Positions 35,019 to 45,205 of a stretch of DNA of 64,000 nt are shown here, in pieces (within the stretch, counting starts at the first letter, position 1; each line of letters begins with the position of its first letter). The notes under the pieces are model-generated. The model was not told the DNA's origin. It made no database searches and saw only the letters and a list, made by a program, of their open reading frames with translations. The DNA comes from DASWJZ01 sp963792885 (GTDB lineage: Bacteria > Pseudomonadota > Alphaproteobacteria > Rhizobiales > Afifellaceae). The position numbers and the translations under genes are program-made. Where the stretch lies: positions 62,001 through 126,000 of the forward strand of contig CAWBXX010000009.1 of the NCBI GenBank assembly GCA_963792885.1. The letters run 5' to 3'.

Positions 35019-36297
35019 CGCACTTCAGCCTGCGCGCCTCTTCCGCCGGCTTGTCGGAAGGCGCGGACTGATCCTCGCCGTTTCGGGCGGTGCCGATTCA
35101 ACAGCTTTGATGGCGCTCGCCGCGGCCTGGCCTGAGCGTCCGCCGACATTGGTCGTCTGCGTCGACCACGGGCTCAGACCCGAAGCCGCGGCGGAGGCGC
35201 GCATCGTCGCGGAGAACGCCGCTCGGCTTGCGCTTCCCTGGCGCATCATGACGGCGTCGAAGCGGGCATCGGGCGGCAACGTGCAAGATTGGGCGCGCCG
35301 CGCGCGCTATTCGCTCCTTGCCGAGGCTGTGCGCGAGGCCGGCTTCGACACGATCGTCACGGCGCATCACGAAGACGATCAAGCCGAGACGTTCCTCATG
35401 CGGCTTGCGCGCGGCTCTGGTGTCTACGGGCTAGCGGCGATGCCGGAGGAGGGGACCTACGACGGCATTGCACTGGTGCGGCCGCTTCTTTCGGTGTCGC
35501 GCGCCACGCTGCACGAGGTTGCGACGGCAAGCGAGCTTCCGATCGCGGAGGACCCGAGCAACACGAATGAGCGCTTCGACCGGGTCCGCGTCCGCACCGC
35601 CTTGCCGCAGCTCGCGGCGATCGGATTGACGCCGGCGCGACTGGCGGGAACGGCGGCGCGGCTCAGCCGTGCCGCTTCGGCGCTCGATCACTATGCGGGC
35701 TTGGTGCTCAAGGAGCATTTCCAGGCTGACACCCTCGGCGTCGTCGGCGGTGCGGCGAGCGCGTTTGGAGCTGCGCCAGAGGAAGTCGCGCTGAGGACAC
35801 TCGCGTTGATCCTGAGAGCCGTCAGCGGCGCGGATTACACGCCGCGGCTCACCTCAGTGGAAACTCTCCGGACCGCGATCCTCTCGCTGCCGTCGGGCGG
35901 CAAGCTGAAGCGCACCCTTTCCGGAGTCGTCGTTTTGGTCGCCAACGGACGCTTCACCGCGCGGCGTGAATGGGGGCGCCAGGGTCTTACGGACACCGAC
36001 GCGCCGGCCGGCGCAACGCTCCTTTGGGACAGGCGGTTCGAGGTTGCGGTGCCGCGGATCAAGGGCGCGCTCCGCATCGGTGCGCTCGGCCGGTCCGAGC
36101 GCCGTTTTCGCGCTGTTCCCGCCGGTCGCGGGGCGGTGCAGGCGTTGCCCGGGCTGTATCGGAACGGGACGCTTGTCGCCGTCCCGTCTTCGGTGCGGCC
36201 CTCCGACGAGGGGGCGCAGCTTGAGACCCTCAGCGCCGAGTGCATCGTCGGCCGCGAGCTCGGAATTCTCGCGGAAAAGGCGGCGCTACGGCCTTGA
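34984..36297 (+). CDS. tilS: tRNA(Ile)-lysidine synthase
   Basis: The 437-residue protein has the PP-loop SGGADS at residues 34-39, VDHGLRPEAAAEARIVAENA and TAHHEDDQAETFLMRLARGS. A weaker C-terminal domain follows. It converts C34 of the AUA-decoding tRNA-Ile to lysidine with ATP and lysine, and is essential. GTG 34984 lies inside cpoB, giving a 35-base overlap that implies coupled translation. The order cpoB-tilS-ftsH-glmM is the usual alphaproteobacterial one. Confidence 0.92.
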   Translation: MTKRIEPAVQADALQPARLFRRLVGRRGLILAVSGGADSTALMALAAAWPERPPTLVVCVDHGLRPEAAAEARIVAENAARLALPWRIMTASKRASGGNVQDWARRARYSLLAEAVREAGFDTIVTAHHEDDQAETFLMRLARGSGVYGLAAMPEEGTYDGIALVRPLLSVSRATLHEVATASELPIAEDPSNTNERFDRVRVRTALPQLAAIGLTPARLAGTAARLSRAASALDHYAGLVLKEHFQADTLGVVGGAASAFGAAPEEVALRTLALILRAVSGADYTPRLTSVETLRTAILSLPSGGKLKRTLSGVVVLVANGRFTARREWGRQGLTDTDAPAGATLLWDRRFEVAVPRIKGALRIGALGRSERRFRAVPAGRGAVQALPGLYRNGTLVAVPSSVRPSDEGAQLETLSAECIVGRELGILAEKAALRP

Positions 36298-36346
36298 ACA
36301 CCATTTCGTCGGGTTTCGTTTGCAGGATCGTTTGGCCGCGGTTCTT

Positions 36347-36377
36347 CTTGGCATCAACGATGCTAGAACCTATTTAG
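36347..36377 (+). promoter_or_regulatory. candidate RpoH (sigma-32) promoter of ftsH
   Basis: CTTGGC at 36347-36352 and CCTATTTAG at 36369-36377 are 16 bases apart, close to the alphaproteobacterial heat-shock pattern CTTG-N16-CYTATNTNNG. It lies 51 bases upstream of ftsH, a classical heat-shock gene, and rpoH itself lies in the window at 48927-49835. Confidence 0.5.
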
Positions 36378-36427
36378 ACCTAGAAAGGTTGGCGGCCTTC
36401 GATCGGGCCGCCCCGGGGATCGACCGA

Positions 36428-38356
36428 ATGAACCAGAATTTCCGGAATTTTGCGCTCTGGGCAGTGATTTTGCTGCTTCTGGTCGCCCTCTTCAACCTCT
36501 TCCAGAACCCCACCGGCCAGACCGGCGCACAGGAGATCACCTATTCGCAGTTCCGGAGCGATACGAACGACGGGCGGGTGAAAAGCGTCGTCATTTCCGG
36601 CCAGGAGATCACCGGCAAATACGACGACGGCTCGCGCTTCCGCACGATCGCGCCGGTGAACGCCGATTACGTGACCCTGCTTGAGGATCGCGGCGTCAGC
36701 ATCCAAGCGCGTGCCGACGATCAGAAGATGTCCTTCATCTCCGTGCTCGTCTCCTGGTTCCCTATGTTCCTGCTGATCGCCGTCTGGATCTTCTTCATGC
36801 GGCAGATGCAAGGCGCGGGTGGCCGCGCCATGGGCTTCGGCAAGTCCAAGGCGAAGCTCCTGACCGAAGCGCACGGCCGCGTGACCTTCGACGACGTCGC
36901 GGGCGTCGATGAAGCGAAGGAGGATCTTGAGGAGATCGTCGAGTTCCTGCGCGACCCGCAGAAGTTCCAGCGGCTCGGCGGACGCATTCCGCGCGGCGTG
37001 CTTCTCGTCGGCCCTCCGGGCACAGGCAAGACGCTGCTTGCGCGCGCCATCGCCGGCGAGGCGAACGTTCCCTTCTTCACGATCTCCGGCTCCGATTTTG
37101 TCGAGATGTTCGTCGGCGTCGGCGCGAGCCGCGTGCGCGACATGTTCGAGCAGGCGAAGAAGAATGCGCCCTGCATCATCTTTATCGACGAGATCGACGC
37201 GGTCGGTCGTCATCGCGGCGCGGGTCTCGGCGGCGGCAATGACGAGCGCGAGCAGACGCTGAACCAGCTCCTCGTCGAGATGGATGGCTTCGAGGCGAAC
37301 GAAGGCATCATCCTGATCGCAGCGACCAACCGTCCGGACGTGCTCGATCCGGCGCTGCTTCGTCCCGGCCGCTTCGACCGCCAGATCGTGGTGCCGAATC
37401 CGGACGTGATCGGGCGCGAGAAGATCCTGAAGGTGCATGTGCGCAAGGTGCCGCTGGCGCCGGGCGTCAACCTGAAGACCGTCGCGCGCGGCACGCCGGG
37501 CTTTTCCGGCGCCGACCTGATGAACCTCGTCAATGAGGCGGCACTGCTCGCTGCGCGCCGCGGCAAGCGGCTCGTGACCATCCACGAGTTCGAGGATGCC
37601 AAGGACAAGGTGATGATGGGCGCCGAGCGCCGCACGCTTGTCATGACCGAGGACGAGAAGCGGCTGACCGCCTATCACGAGGGCGGCCACGCGATCGTCG
37701 CGTTGCACGTGCCCTCGACTGATCCTGTGCACAAGGCGACGATCATACCGCGCGGGCGCGCGCTGGGCATGGTGATGCAGCTTCCAGAGCGCGATCAGCT
37801 TTCGATGTCGCTTGAGCAGATGACGTCGCGGCTTGCGATCCTGATGGGCGGCCGCGTTGCCGAGGAGCTCGTCTTCGGCGGCAAGAAGGTGACGTCCGGT
37901 GCGGCCTCCGACATCGAGCAGGCGACCAAGCTTGCCCGCGCGATGGTCACACGCTGGGGCTTCTCCGATGCGGTCGGCCGCGTGGCGCTTGGCGAAAACC
38001 AGGAAGAGGTCTTCCTTGGGCATTCGGTGGCGCGTCAGCAGAACGTCTCCGAAGAGACCGCGCGAAAGATCGACCACGAGGTCCGCCGCCTCGTCGACGA
38101 AGGCTATGACGAGGCGAAGGCCCTCCTGACGGCGCACCGGGATCAGCTCGAAGCGTTGGCTCAGGGTCTCCTTGAGTTCGAAACGCTGACCGGCGAGGAG
38201 ATCAAGGATCTCTTGAACGGCAAGCGGCCGGTCCGTGAGGACCCGAGCGAGGACACCCATCCGCCGCGCGGCTCCGCCGTGCCGACGACCGGGGCGGCCA
38301 AGCCGCGTCCCGACAAGGGCGGTGACACCGGACTTGAGCCGCAACCGCAGGCCTGA
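36428..38356 (+). CDS. ftsH: ATP-dependent zinc metalloprotease FtsH
   Basis: The 642-residue protease has two N-terminal membrane helices (FALWAVILLLLVALFNLF; VLVSWFPMFLLIAVWIFFM) around a periplasmic domain. The AAA module has Walker A GPPGTGKT at about 195-202, Walker B IIFIDEID and second region of homology LLRPGRFDRQI. The zinc site HEGGH lies at about 417-421. It degrades membrane proteins and short-lived regulators, including RpoH in other bacteria. The start is the ATG before NQNFRNF. The C-terminal tail is disordered, as is usual. Confidence 0.97.
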   Translation: MNQNFRNFALWAVILLLLVALFNLFQNPTGQTGAQEITYSQFRSDTNDGRVKSVVISGQEITGKYDDGSRFRTIAPVNADYVTLLEDRGVSIQARADDQKMSFISVLVSWFPMFLLIAVWIFFMRQMQGAGGRAMGFGKSKAKLLTEAHGRVTFDDVAGVDEAKEDLEEIVEFLRDPQKFQRLGGRIPRGVLLVGPPGTGKTLLARAIAGEANVPFFTISGSDFVEMFVGVGASRVRDMFEQAKKNAPCIIFIDEIDAVGRHRGAGLGGGNDEREQTLNQLLVEMDGFEANEGIILIAATNRPDVLDPALLRPGRFDRQIVVPNPDVIGREKILKVHVRKVPLAPGVNLKTVARGTPGFSGADLMNLVNEAALLAARRGKRLVTIHEFEDAKDKVMMGAERRTLVMTEDEKRLTAYHEGGHAIVALHVPSTDPVHKATIIPRGRALGMVMQLPERDQLSMSLEQMTSRLAILMGGRVAEELVFGGKKVTSGAASDIEQATKLARAMVTRWGFSDAVGRVALGENQEEVFLGHSVARQQNVSEETARKIDHEVRRLVDEGYDEAKALLTAHRDQLEALAQGLLEFETLTGEEIKDLLNGKRPVREDPSEDTHPPRGSAVPTTGAAKPRPDKGGDTGLEPQPQA

Positions 38357-38361
38357 TCTGC

Positions 38362-38385
38362 CGACCGGCGCGGTGGCGCCGGTCG
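38362..38385 (+). terminator. hairpin after ftsH
   Basis: CGACCGGCGC-GGTG-GCGCCGGTCG is a perfect 10-bp stem five bases after the ftsH stop codon. There is no T-run, so termination is plausible but not certain; it could instead stabilise the ftsH 3' end. Confidence 0.45.
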
Positions 38386-38400
38386 CCCATCCTTGATCTC

Positions 38401-39057
38401 GCTGCCGTCAATCGCCGCGGCGGGTGCCTTCCGTCGCTGCTGATTGTCGCGTTGCTCCACCTCCTGAAGCCGGAGCTCGACCCGTCCTGGCGCATGATCA
38501 GCGAGTATGAGATCGGCCGCTGGGGCTGGCTGATGCGGCTCGCATTCGTCCCGCCATGAGTTGTCTGTCGCTCGCCGTTGCGCTTGCGCCCTACGTGCGG
38601 ATCGCCGCCGCGTCGCTGCTGACGCTCGCTGCCGCGGGCCCGCTCGGTGCCGCCGTTTTTGTAACGGAGCCGATCACCAATCCGCCCGAGCGTAGAAGCA
38701 CGGTCGATCGCATCCACGCCGCCTGTGGCGCGCTTTTCATCTTCGGATTTCCGCTCGCCGTCACGGCGATCGACTGGAGGCTTACCGATCTCGATCGGTC
38801 CGCGCTGCTGCCCTGGCTTCCGTGGATGACGCTCGCGGTCTTGGGCCGCTCTGGTCCTCTTTGCGGGATCGATTCTCTACTACGGAGGCGGCAAAGGGGT
38901 GTTCGGGCCCGAAGTGCGGATCGGATGGTCGAACCGGATCATGATGCTCGTCAATCTAGGATGGTTGATCGTCATCGCGTTGGCGATTGCACAGCCTTTC
39001 CGGCAGGCCCCGGAGGGGAACGCGCTGGCAAGTTGGAATCCGCGAGTGGAACCATAA
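38401..39057 (+). pseudogene. DUF998-like membrane protein, two frameshifts
   Basis: Three pieces in different frames make one membrane protein. The first (LLIVALLHLLKPELDPSWRM, ISEYEIGRWGWLMRLAF) stops at 38557. The second (LSLAVALAPYVRIAAASLLT, GAAVFVTEPITNPPERRSTV, RIHAACGALFIFGFPLAVTA) starts near 38550 and runs to about 38850. The third (ALVLFAGSILYYGGGKGVFG, WSNRIMMLVNLGWLIVIALA) ends at TAA 39055-39057. A one-base deletion followed by a one-base insertion explains it. The start is not defined. This may be a decayed gene or two more assembly indels. Confidence 0.6.
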
Positions 39058-39258
39058 TGCAGGCTTAAGCGATTGATTTCATGATGGGAAGTGAGAGGCG
39101 GGCGGTTGCCCCACCAAGCCCGTGAAACCATAGGTCACAAAAATTGAGGCTGCGGCCTCTGCTGCGCCATTATTCTTGCATTCGGCTGCCTTACAGGAAT
39201 CATGGGCGAATCAGCGTGGGAGGCGGCCTTCCGGGTTCGCCCGCGTGGGGACGGGATC

Positions 39259-40596
<1,338 letters not shown>

Positions 40597-40638
40597 GCCT
40601 TGTTTCGCTCGCCGCTCGGACGGCGGCGCATTCATGAA

Positions 40639-40680
40639 TCTTACCGGGATATTAACAACTCTTACCGGGATATTAACAAC
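40639..40680. repeat. perfect 21-bp tandem duplication
   Basis: Two adjacent identical 21-bp units (40639-40659 and 40660-40680), each containing ACCGGGATATTAAC, lie in the 299-base gap between glmM and the outer-membrane barrel gene. Each unit carries one TTAAC. The rest of the gap contains a CtrA-type site and no supported gene. Confidence 0.8.
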
Positions 40681-40801
40681 GTCGTGCGCAATTGTACGCG
40701 CCGCGAAACCTCTGTGGGTCGAGGCGCGGTGCCGCTTGCGTCGTTCTTTGGGCTTGGAAGTTGAGTGAAGTTAACCATCGTTCTTTGCTTCTGATTCACC
40801 A

Positions 40802-40816
40802 TTAAACGCTTCTTAA
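40802..40816. promoter_or_regulatory. CtrA-type site TTAA-N7-TTAA
   Basis: TTAA-ACGCTTC-TTAA matches the consensus for the cell-cycle regulator CtrA exactly in spacing. It lies 80 bases upstream of the outer-membrane barrel gene. A second half-site, TTAACC, lies at 40771. The same window encodes RcdA, a protein involved in CtrA turnover in Caulobacter. Confidence 0.5.
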
Positions 40817-40895
40817 GCATTCTTGTTTACCACGTTTTCCGTGGCGGGGGCCGTGCACCGCATCTCAGTGCGCCGCGATTGCGAGAGGACGTGGA

Positions 40896-41651
40896 ATGTT
40901 CAGTCTGGGCAAATTAGCGCTTGTCGCCTGCGCGGGCGCCGCGGCTGCGATATCGACGGCCGAAGCGGCCGACATACCTCAACCCATCCCGCAGGTCATC
41001 TTCAGAGGCTGGTATCTCCGCGGAGACATCGGCTACTCCAATCAGCGCGTCGACAAGCTCGATAACGCGCTCTATTCGAGCTACAATTCGGTCACCAGCG
41101 TATCGAAGGATTTCGACGGCGCGCCGATCTTCGACTTCGGTATCGGCTATCAGTTGAACCGCTGGCTCCGATTCGATGCGACGGGCGAGTATCGCTCCAA
41201 GTCCGACTTTAACGGCCACGATATCGGGCACATCGGCGTCAACAACATCCCGGACGACTACACCGCCAAGAAGTCGGAATGGCTGGCGCTTCTTAACGGC
41301 TATGTCGACGTCGGCACCTGGCACGGCATCACCCCATATGTTGGCGCCGGCGTGGGTGCGGCGAACATTAAGATCAGCGACTTCACTGACGTGGGGGTAT
41401 CCGTCGGGAGCGTCGCCTACGGCGGAACTCACGACCAGTGGAACTTCGCATGGGCTCTCTACGCGGGCCTCGGCTTCGAGATCACCGACGCACTGACGCT
41501 CGATCTGTCGTACCGCTATCTTGATCTGGGAGACGCCCGTTCCGGCGATCTCGTCGATTTCAACGGCACCAACAACGTCAACAATCCGATGAAGTTCAAG
41601 GACATTACCTCTCACGACCTGCGGCTCGGTTTCCGCTACGGGTTCTGGTGA
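40896..41651 (+). CDS. outer-membrane beta-barrel protein (Omp25/Hbp-like porin family)
   Basis: The 251-residue protein has a signal peptide (SLGKLALVACAGAAAAISTA, EAAD). The mature chain alternates strands typical of the small rhizobial Omp25/RopB-like barrels: FRGWYLRGDIGYSNQRV, FGIGYQLNRWLRFDATGEYR, GITPYVGAGVGAANIKI, FAWALYAGLGFEITDALTLD. It ends LGFRYGFW with a terminal aromatic residue for BAM recognition. It probably has a structural or adhesin role rather than acting as a general porin. A CtrA-type site lies upstream and a terminator downstream. Confidence 0.86.
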   Translation: MFSLGKLALVACAGAAAAISTAEAADIPQPIPQVIFRGWYLRGDIGYSNQRVDKLDNALYSSYNSVTSVSKDFDGAPIFDFGIGYQLNRWLRFDATGEYRSKSDFNGHDIGHIGVNNIPDDYTAKKSEWLALLNGYVDVGTWHGITPYVGAGVGAANIKISDFTDVGVSVGSVAYGGTHDQWNFAWALYAGLGFEITDALTLDLSYRYLDLGDARSGDLVDFNGTNNVNNPMKFKDITSHDLRLGFRYGFW

Positions 41652-41674
41652 TCGTCCGAGCGCTCGGTTTCGGG

Positions 41675-41706
41675 AGGCGCGGCTCGCAAGAGCCGTGCCT
41701 TCTTCA
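41675..41706 (+). terminator. terminator after the outer-membrane barrel gene
   Basis: AGGCGCGGCTC-GCAA-GAGCCGTGCCT is an 11-bp stem with one G-T pair, followed by TCTTCATT, 24 bases after the stop codon. Confidence 0.72.
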
Positions 41707-41751
41707 TTACGGCAGAAGTGACGCATGCAATCCAATTGACTTCGCCTAAAG

Positions 41752-41820
41752 CGTCGGATAGCCCGGCCAGTGGGACACCCCTCCCCAACGAGGGGCACCT
41801 ATCTGGAAGGGTAGAAGGCA
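41752..41820 (+). ncRNA. serC leader RNA motif (putative)
   Basis: The 70 bases before serC contain CGGATAGCCCGGCC and the hairpin CCCCT-CCCCAACG-AGGGG, then GGAAGGGTAGAAGGCA running into the start codon. Alphaproteobacteria are known to carry a conserved structured RNA (the serC motif) at exactly this position of serC-serA operons. I assign it by position and hairpin pattern; the ligand or regulator of that motif is not known to me. Confidence 0.5.
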
Positions 41821-42996
41821 ATGACGAATGTCGAAAAGCCGGCCGTGCGGCCGGCGAATCCGTGTTTTTCCACCGGCCCCACTGCCAAGCGCGCCGGCTG
41901 GTCCCCTGAAATCCTGAAATCTGCTCTTGTCGGTCGAGCGCACCGCTCGAAGCCAGCCAAGGCGCGCCTGAAAAAGGCGATCGAGGAGACGCGGCGTCTG
42001 CTCGGTGTGCCGGCGGACTATCGGATCGCCATCGTTCCGGCCTCCGACACGGGCGCGATGGAGATGGCGCTCTGGTCGCTTCTTGGGGCGCGGGGGGTCG
42101 ATATCCTCGCCTGGGAGAGCTTCGGGCTCGGCTGGGTGACAGACGTCGTGAAGCAGCTGAAGCTCTCCGACGTGCGCGTGCTCGAAGCACCCTACGGCGA
42201 GCTTCCCGATCTTTCCCAGGTGGATTGCGATCGGGACGTCGTGTTCACCTGGAACGGCACCACATCCGGCGTGCGCGTGCCCGACGGCGATTGGATCAAG
42301 CCTGACCGAGAAGGCCTCACCATCTGCGACGCTACGAGCGCCGCCTTTGCGCAGCCGCTCGCTTTCGACAAGCTCGATGTCGTGACCTTCTCCTGGCAGA
42401 AGGTGCTCGGCGGCGAGGCGCAGCACGGGATGCTGATCCTTTCACCGCGTGCCGCGGAGCGGCTGGTGACCTACAAGCCGGCCTGGCCGTTGCCGAAGAT
42501 CTTCCGGATGACCTCCGGTGGCAAGCTCACCGAGGGGCTCTTCGCCGGCGAGACCATCAACACGCCGTCGCTTCTTTGCGTGGAGGACTATCTCGACGCG
42601 CTTGCCTGGGCCGAGTCGATCGGAGGCCGCGACGCATTGTTCAAGCGGGCCGACGCCAATGCCGCCCGACTTGCGGACTGGGTGGAGAAGACGGACTGGG
42701 TGGACTTTCTCGCCCTCGATCCGAAGACGCGCTCGAACACGTCTGTCTGCCTGACGGTCGTCGACCCTGCGGTGCGCGCGCTCGATCAAGCCGCGCAGGC
42801 GGCTTTTGCGAAAGCGCTCCCCGAGCTTCTCGAAGCGGAGGGCGTGGCCTTCGATATCGCGTCCTATCGCGACGCGCCGCCCGGCCTCAGGATCTGGTGC
42901 GGCGGAACGGTCGAGCTGAAGAATCTCGAGGCGATGCTGCCATGGCTCGACTGGGCTTTTGCCGAGGCGAAAGCCGGCCTGCGCAAGGCGGCCTGA
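41821..42996 (+). CDS. serC: phosphoserine aminotransferase (alphaproteobacterial type)
   Basis: The 391-residue PLP enzyme begins MTNVEKPAVRPANPCFSTGP. It contains IVPASDTGAMEMALWSLLGA and VFTWNGTTSGVRVPDG, and the PLP lysine K194 lies in TFSWQKVLGGE. It makes 3-phosphoserine from 3-phosphohydroxypyruvate and glutamate. It is the longer alphaproteobacterial form rather than the E. coli type. It is followed by serA, with 65 bases between, as one operon. Confidence 0.95.
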   Translation: MTNVEKPAVRPANPCFSTGPTAKRAGWSPEILKSALVGRAHRSKPAKARLKKAIEETRRLLGVPADYRIAIVPASDTGAMEMALWSLLGARGVDILAWESFGLGWVTDVVKQLKLSDVRVLEAPYGELPDLSQVDCDRDVVFTWNGTTSGVRVPDGDWIKPDREGLTICDATSAAFAQPLAFDKLDVVTFSWQKVLGGEAQHGMLILSPRAAERLVTYKPAWPLPKIFRMTSGGKLTEGLFAGETINTPSLLCVEDYLDALAWAESIGGRDALFKRADANAARLADWVEKTDWVDFLALDPKTRSNTSVCLTVVDPAVRALDQAAQAAFAKALPELLEAEGVAFDIASYRDAPPGLRIWCGGTVELKNLEAMLPWLDWAFAEAKAGLRKAA

Positions 42997-43061
42997 CCGG
43001 GAGGCGCGCGCCACGCGCGCGCGCCCCGCAATCCCGCATCTGCATTTCAGAGGTATTTACG

Positions 43062-44651
43062 ATGACACCCCGCGTTCTCATTTCCGACGCCTTGTCGGAT
43101 ACCGCCGTCAACGTCTTCCGCGACCGCGGCATCGACGTCGATTTCCAGCCTAAGCTCGGTCCGGATAAGGAGGCGCTGGCGCGGCTCGTGGGCGAGTTCG
43201 ATGGGCTTGCGATCCGCTCCGCGACCAAGGTCACGCCGAAGGTCATCGAGGCGGCGAACGGGCGGCTCCGCGTCATCGGGCGGGCGGGGATCGGCGTCGA
43301 CAATGTCGATATCCCCGCGGCGAGCGCCGCCGGCATCATCGTGATGAACACGCCCTTCGGCAATTCCATCACCACGGCTGAGCACGCGATTGCCATGCTC
43401 ATGGCCTGTGCGCGGCAGATCCCGGCGGCGGATCAATCGACGCAGGCGGGGAAGTGGGAAAAATCGCGCTTCATGGGCGTCGAGATCACGGGAAAGACGC
43501 TCGGCATCATCGGCTGCGGCAATATCGGCTCCGTGGTCGCGAGCCGCGCGATCGGACTTGAGATGCGGGTCATCGCCTACGATCCCTTCCTCTCCGAGGA
43601 GCGCGCCGCAGAACTCGGCGTGGAGAAGGTCGACCTCGATACGCTCTTCCATCGCGCTGACTTCATCACGCTTCATACGCCGCTCACCGAGAAGACGCGG
43701 AACATCGTCGACGCGGCGGCGATCGCGAAGATGAAGAACGGCGTCAGGATCGTGAACTGCGCGCGCGGCGGTCTCGTCGTCGAAGAAGCGCTTCGCGAAG
43801 CGCTCGACAGCGGCAAGGTCGCCGGCGCTGCGATCGACGTATTCGTGACCGAGCCGGCCAAGGAGAACGTGCTCTTCGGCGCGCCCAACGTCGTTTGCAC
43901 GCCGCATCTCGGCGCCTCCACGACCGAGGCGCAGGAGAACGTCGCCATCCAGATCGCCGAACAGATGGCCGACTATCTGACGAGCGGCGCCGTCAGGAAC
44001 GCGCTCAACATGCCGTCGATCACCGCCGACGAAGCGCCGCGCCTGACGCCGTTCGTGCGGCTCGCCGAGCAACTCGGCTCGTTTGCCGGGCAGCTTACCG
44101 AGACCGGGGTCAAGGGGATCAGGCTCGAATATGAGGGCGCGGTCGCGGAGATGAACACGCGTGCATTGACCGCGGCGGCGCTAGCCGGATTCCTGCAGCC
44201 GGTGCTGCAGACCGTGAACATGGTCTCCGCTCCCCTCTACGCCAAAGAGCGTGGCATCCATGTCGAGGAGACGCGGCGCGAGCGCGTCGGCGTCTACGAG
44301 AGCTACATCCGGTTGACGGTGGTCACCGAGCGGCAGGAGCGCTCCGTCGCCGGCACCGTCTTTGCCGATGGCAAGCCGAGAATCATCCAGATCAAGGGCA
44401 TCAACATGGAGGCGGAGCTCGGGCCGCACATGCTCTATGTGACGAACCACGACAAACCGGGCTTCATCGGCCGGCTCGGCACGTTGCTCGGCGAACGCGG
44501 ACACAACATCGCGACTTTCCATCTCGGGCGTCAGGCACAGGGCGGCGACGCCATCGCGCTGGTGGAGATCGACGGCGAAGTGCCGCAGGACACGCTCGCC
44601 GCCATCATGACGCTCGAAAGCGTGGTGCAGGCGCGCCATCTCACCTTTTGA
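43062..44651 (+). CDS. serA: D-3-phosphoglycerate dehydrogenase
   Basis: The 529-residue enzyme has the nucleotide-binding GKTLGIIGCGNIGSVVASRA, GRAGIGVDNVDIPAAS and the catalytic histidine in CTPHLGASTTEAQENVA. An intervening domain and a C-terminal ACT domain follow (MLYVTNHDKPGFIGRLGTLL), which usually mediates serine feedback. It catalyses the first step of serine synthesis. ATG 43062 follows AGAGG. Confidence 0.96.
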   Translation: MTPRVLISDALSDTAVNVFRDRGIDVDFQPKLGPDKEALARLVGEFDGLAIRSATKVTPKVIEAANGRLRVIGRAGIGVDNVDIPAASAAGIIVMNTPFGNSITTAEHAIAMLMACARQIPAADQSTQAGKWEKSRFMGVEITGKTLGIIGCGNIGSVVASRAIGLEMRVIAYDPFLSEERAAELGVEKVDLDTLFHRADFITLHTPLTEKTRNIVDAAAIAKMKNGVRIVNCARGGLVVEEALREALDSGKVAGAAIDVFVTEPAKENVLFGAPNVVCTPHLGASTTEAQENVAIQIAEQMADYLTSGAVRNALNMPSITADEAPRLTPFVRLAEQLGSFAGQLTETGVKGIRLEYEGAVAEMNTRALTAAALAGFLQPVLQTVNMVSAPLYAKERGIHVEETRRERVGVYESYIRLTVVTERQERSVAGTVFADGKPRIIQIKGINMEAELGPHMLYVTNHDKPGFIGRLGTLLGERGHNIATFHLGRQAQGGDAIALVEIDGEVPQDTLAAIMTLESVVQARHLTF

Positions 44652-44704
44652 GCGCAATTGCGATTTGGGCTATTGCTGAGGAGCAAACAAGGCTCGAGCA
44701 AGCG

Positions 44705-44935
44705 ATGCAGCCGACATTCTACGTTTGGGCGAAATGGGACCCGGAAGCCGGCGTTTGGTACACGGCCGAAACCAGCATCCGTGGCCTGAACTCCTCTGGC
44801 GACACTCTTGAGGAGCTCCGAGAGCGCCTCATGCTGGTGATTTCAGACTTTCTGGAAGATCAGATGCCGCCTGGCGCGCACTTGCGCATCATTGCAGAAC
44901 GAGAAGACGAGCTGGTGCCGATCGCCGCCGAATAA
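44705..44935 (+). CDS. HicB-like antitoxin (DUF1902)
   Basis: This 76-residue protein begins MQPTFYVWAKWDPEAGVWYT and shows the HicB-type strand-helix pattern with SIRGLNSSGDTLEELRERLM. It lacks a visible DNA-binding tail, as is usual in DUF1902. It precedes a HicA-like gene by 74 bases, so the pair is probably a toxin-antitoxin module between serA and purA. ATG 44705 was chosen as the start of the fold; an in-frame start at 44648 lies inside serA. Confidence 0.78.
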   Translation: MQPTFYVWAKWDPEAGVWYTAETSIRGLNSSGDTLEELRERLMLVISDFLEDQMPPGAHLRIIAEREDELVPIAAE

Positions 44936-45009
44936 TCCTGTGGATTGATGGCTTGACCGCTCGCCCGCCGCACTAGGGTTGCCTGTTCGATTCCACTCCC
45001 GGTGCGGCG

Positions 45010-45204
45010 ATGACGGACTTCACACGCGAAATTCGCAGGCAGCTCATGGATGCTGGCTGGCGCTTTCACCGTCATGCCAGGGGTGATCACGAAATCTGGA
45101 TCAATCCTGCGACGGGTGCAAAGGTGACTGTTGACGGGAAAGTCCGCAATAGGGCGCTTGCGAACAAGATTCTGAGAGACGCCGGCATCGGAAAGAAGTT
45201 CTGA
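45010..45204 (+). CDS. hicA: HicA-like mRNA interferase toxin
   Basis: The 64-residue protein MTDFTREIRRQLMDAGWRFH has the double-stranded-RNA-binding-like fold of HicA with the catalytic histidine in RGDHEIW and the C-terminal VRNRALANKILRDAGIGKKF. HicA toxins cleave mRNA and are held inactive by HicB. Its stop codon is one base before the purA ATG, so purA translation may be coupled to it. Confidence 0.85.
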   Translation: MTDFTREIRRQLMDAGWRFHRHARGDHEIWINPATGAKVTVDGKVRNRALANKILRDAGIGKKF

Positions 45205-45205
45205 C

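Noticed and set aside
36380..38344. Long open frame (654 codons) on the minus strand opposite ftsH
   Set aside because: It is antisense to an unmistakable ftsH and is His/Asp/Arg-rich in the way high-GC shadow frames are; no domain is visible.
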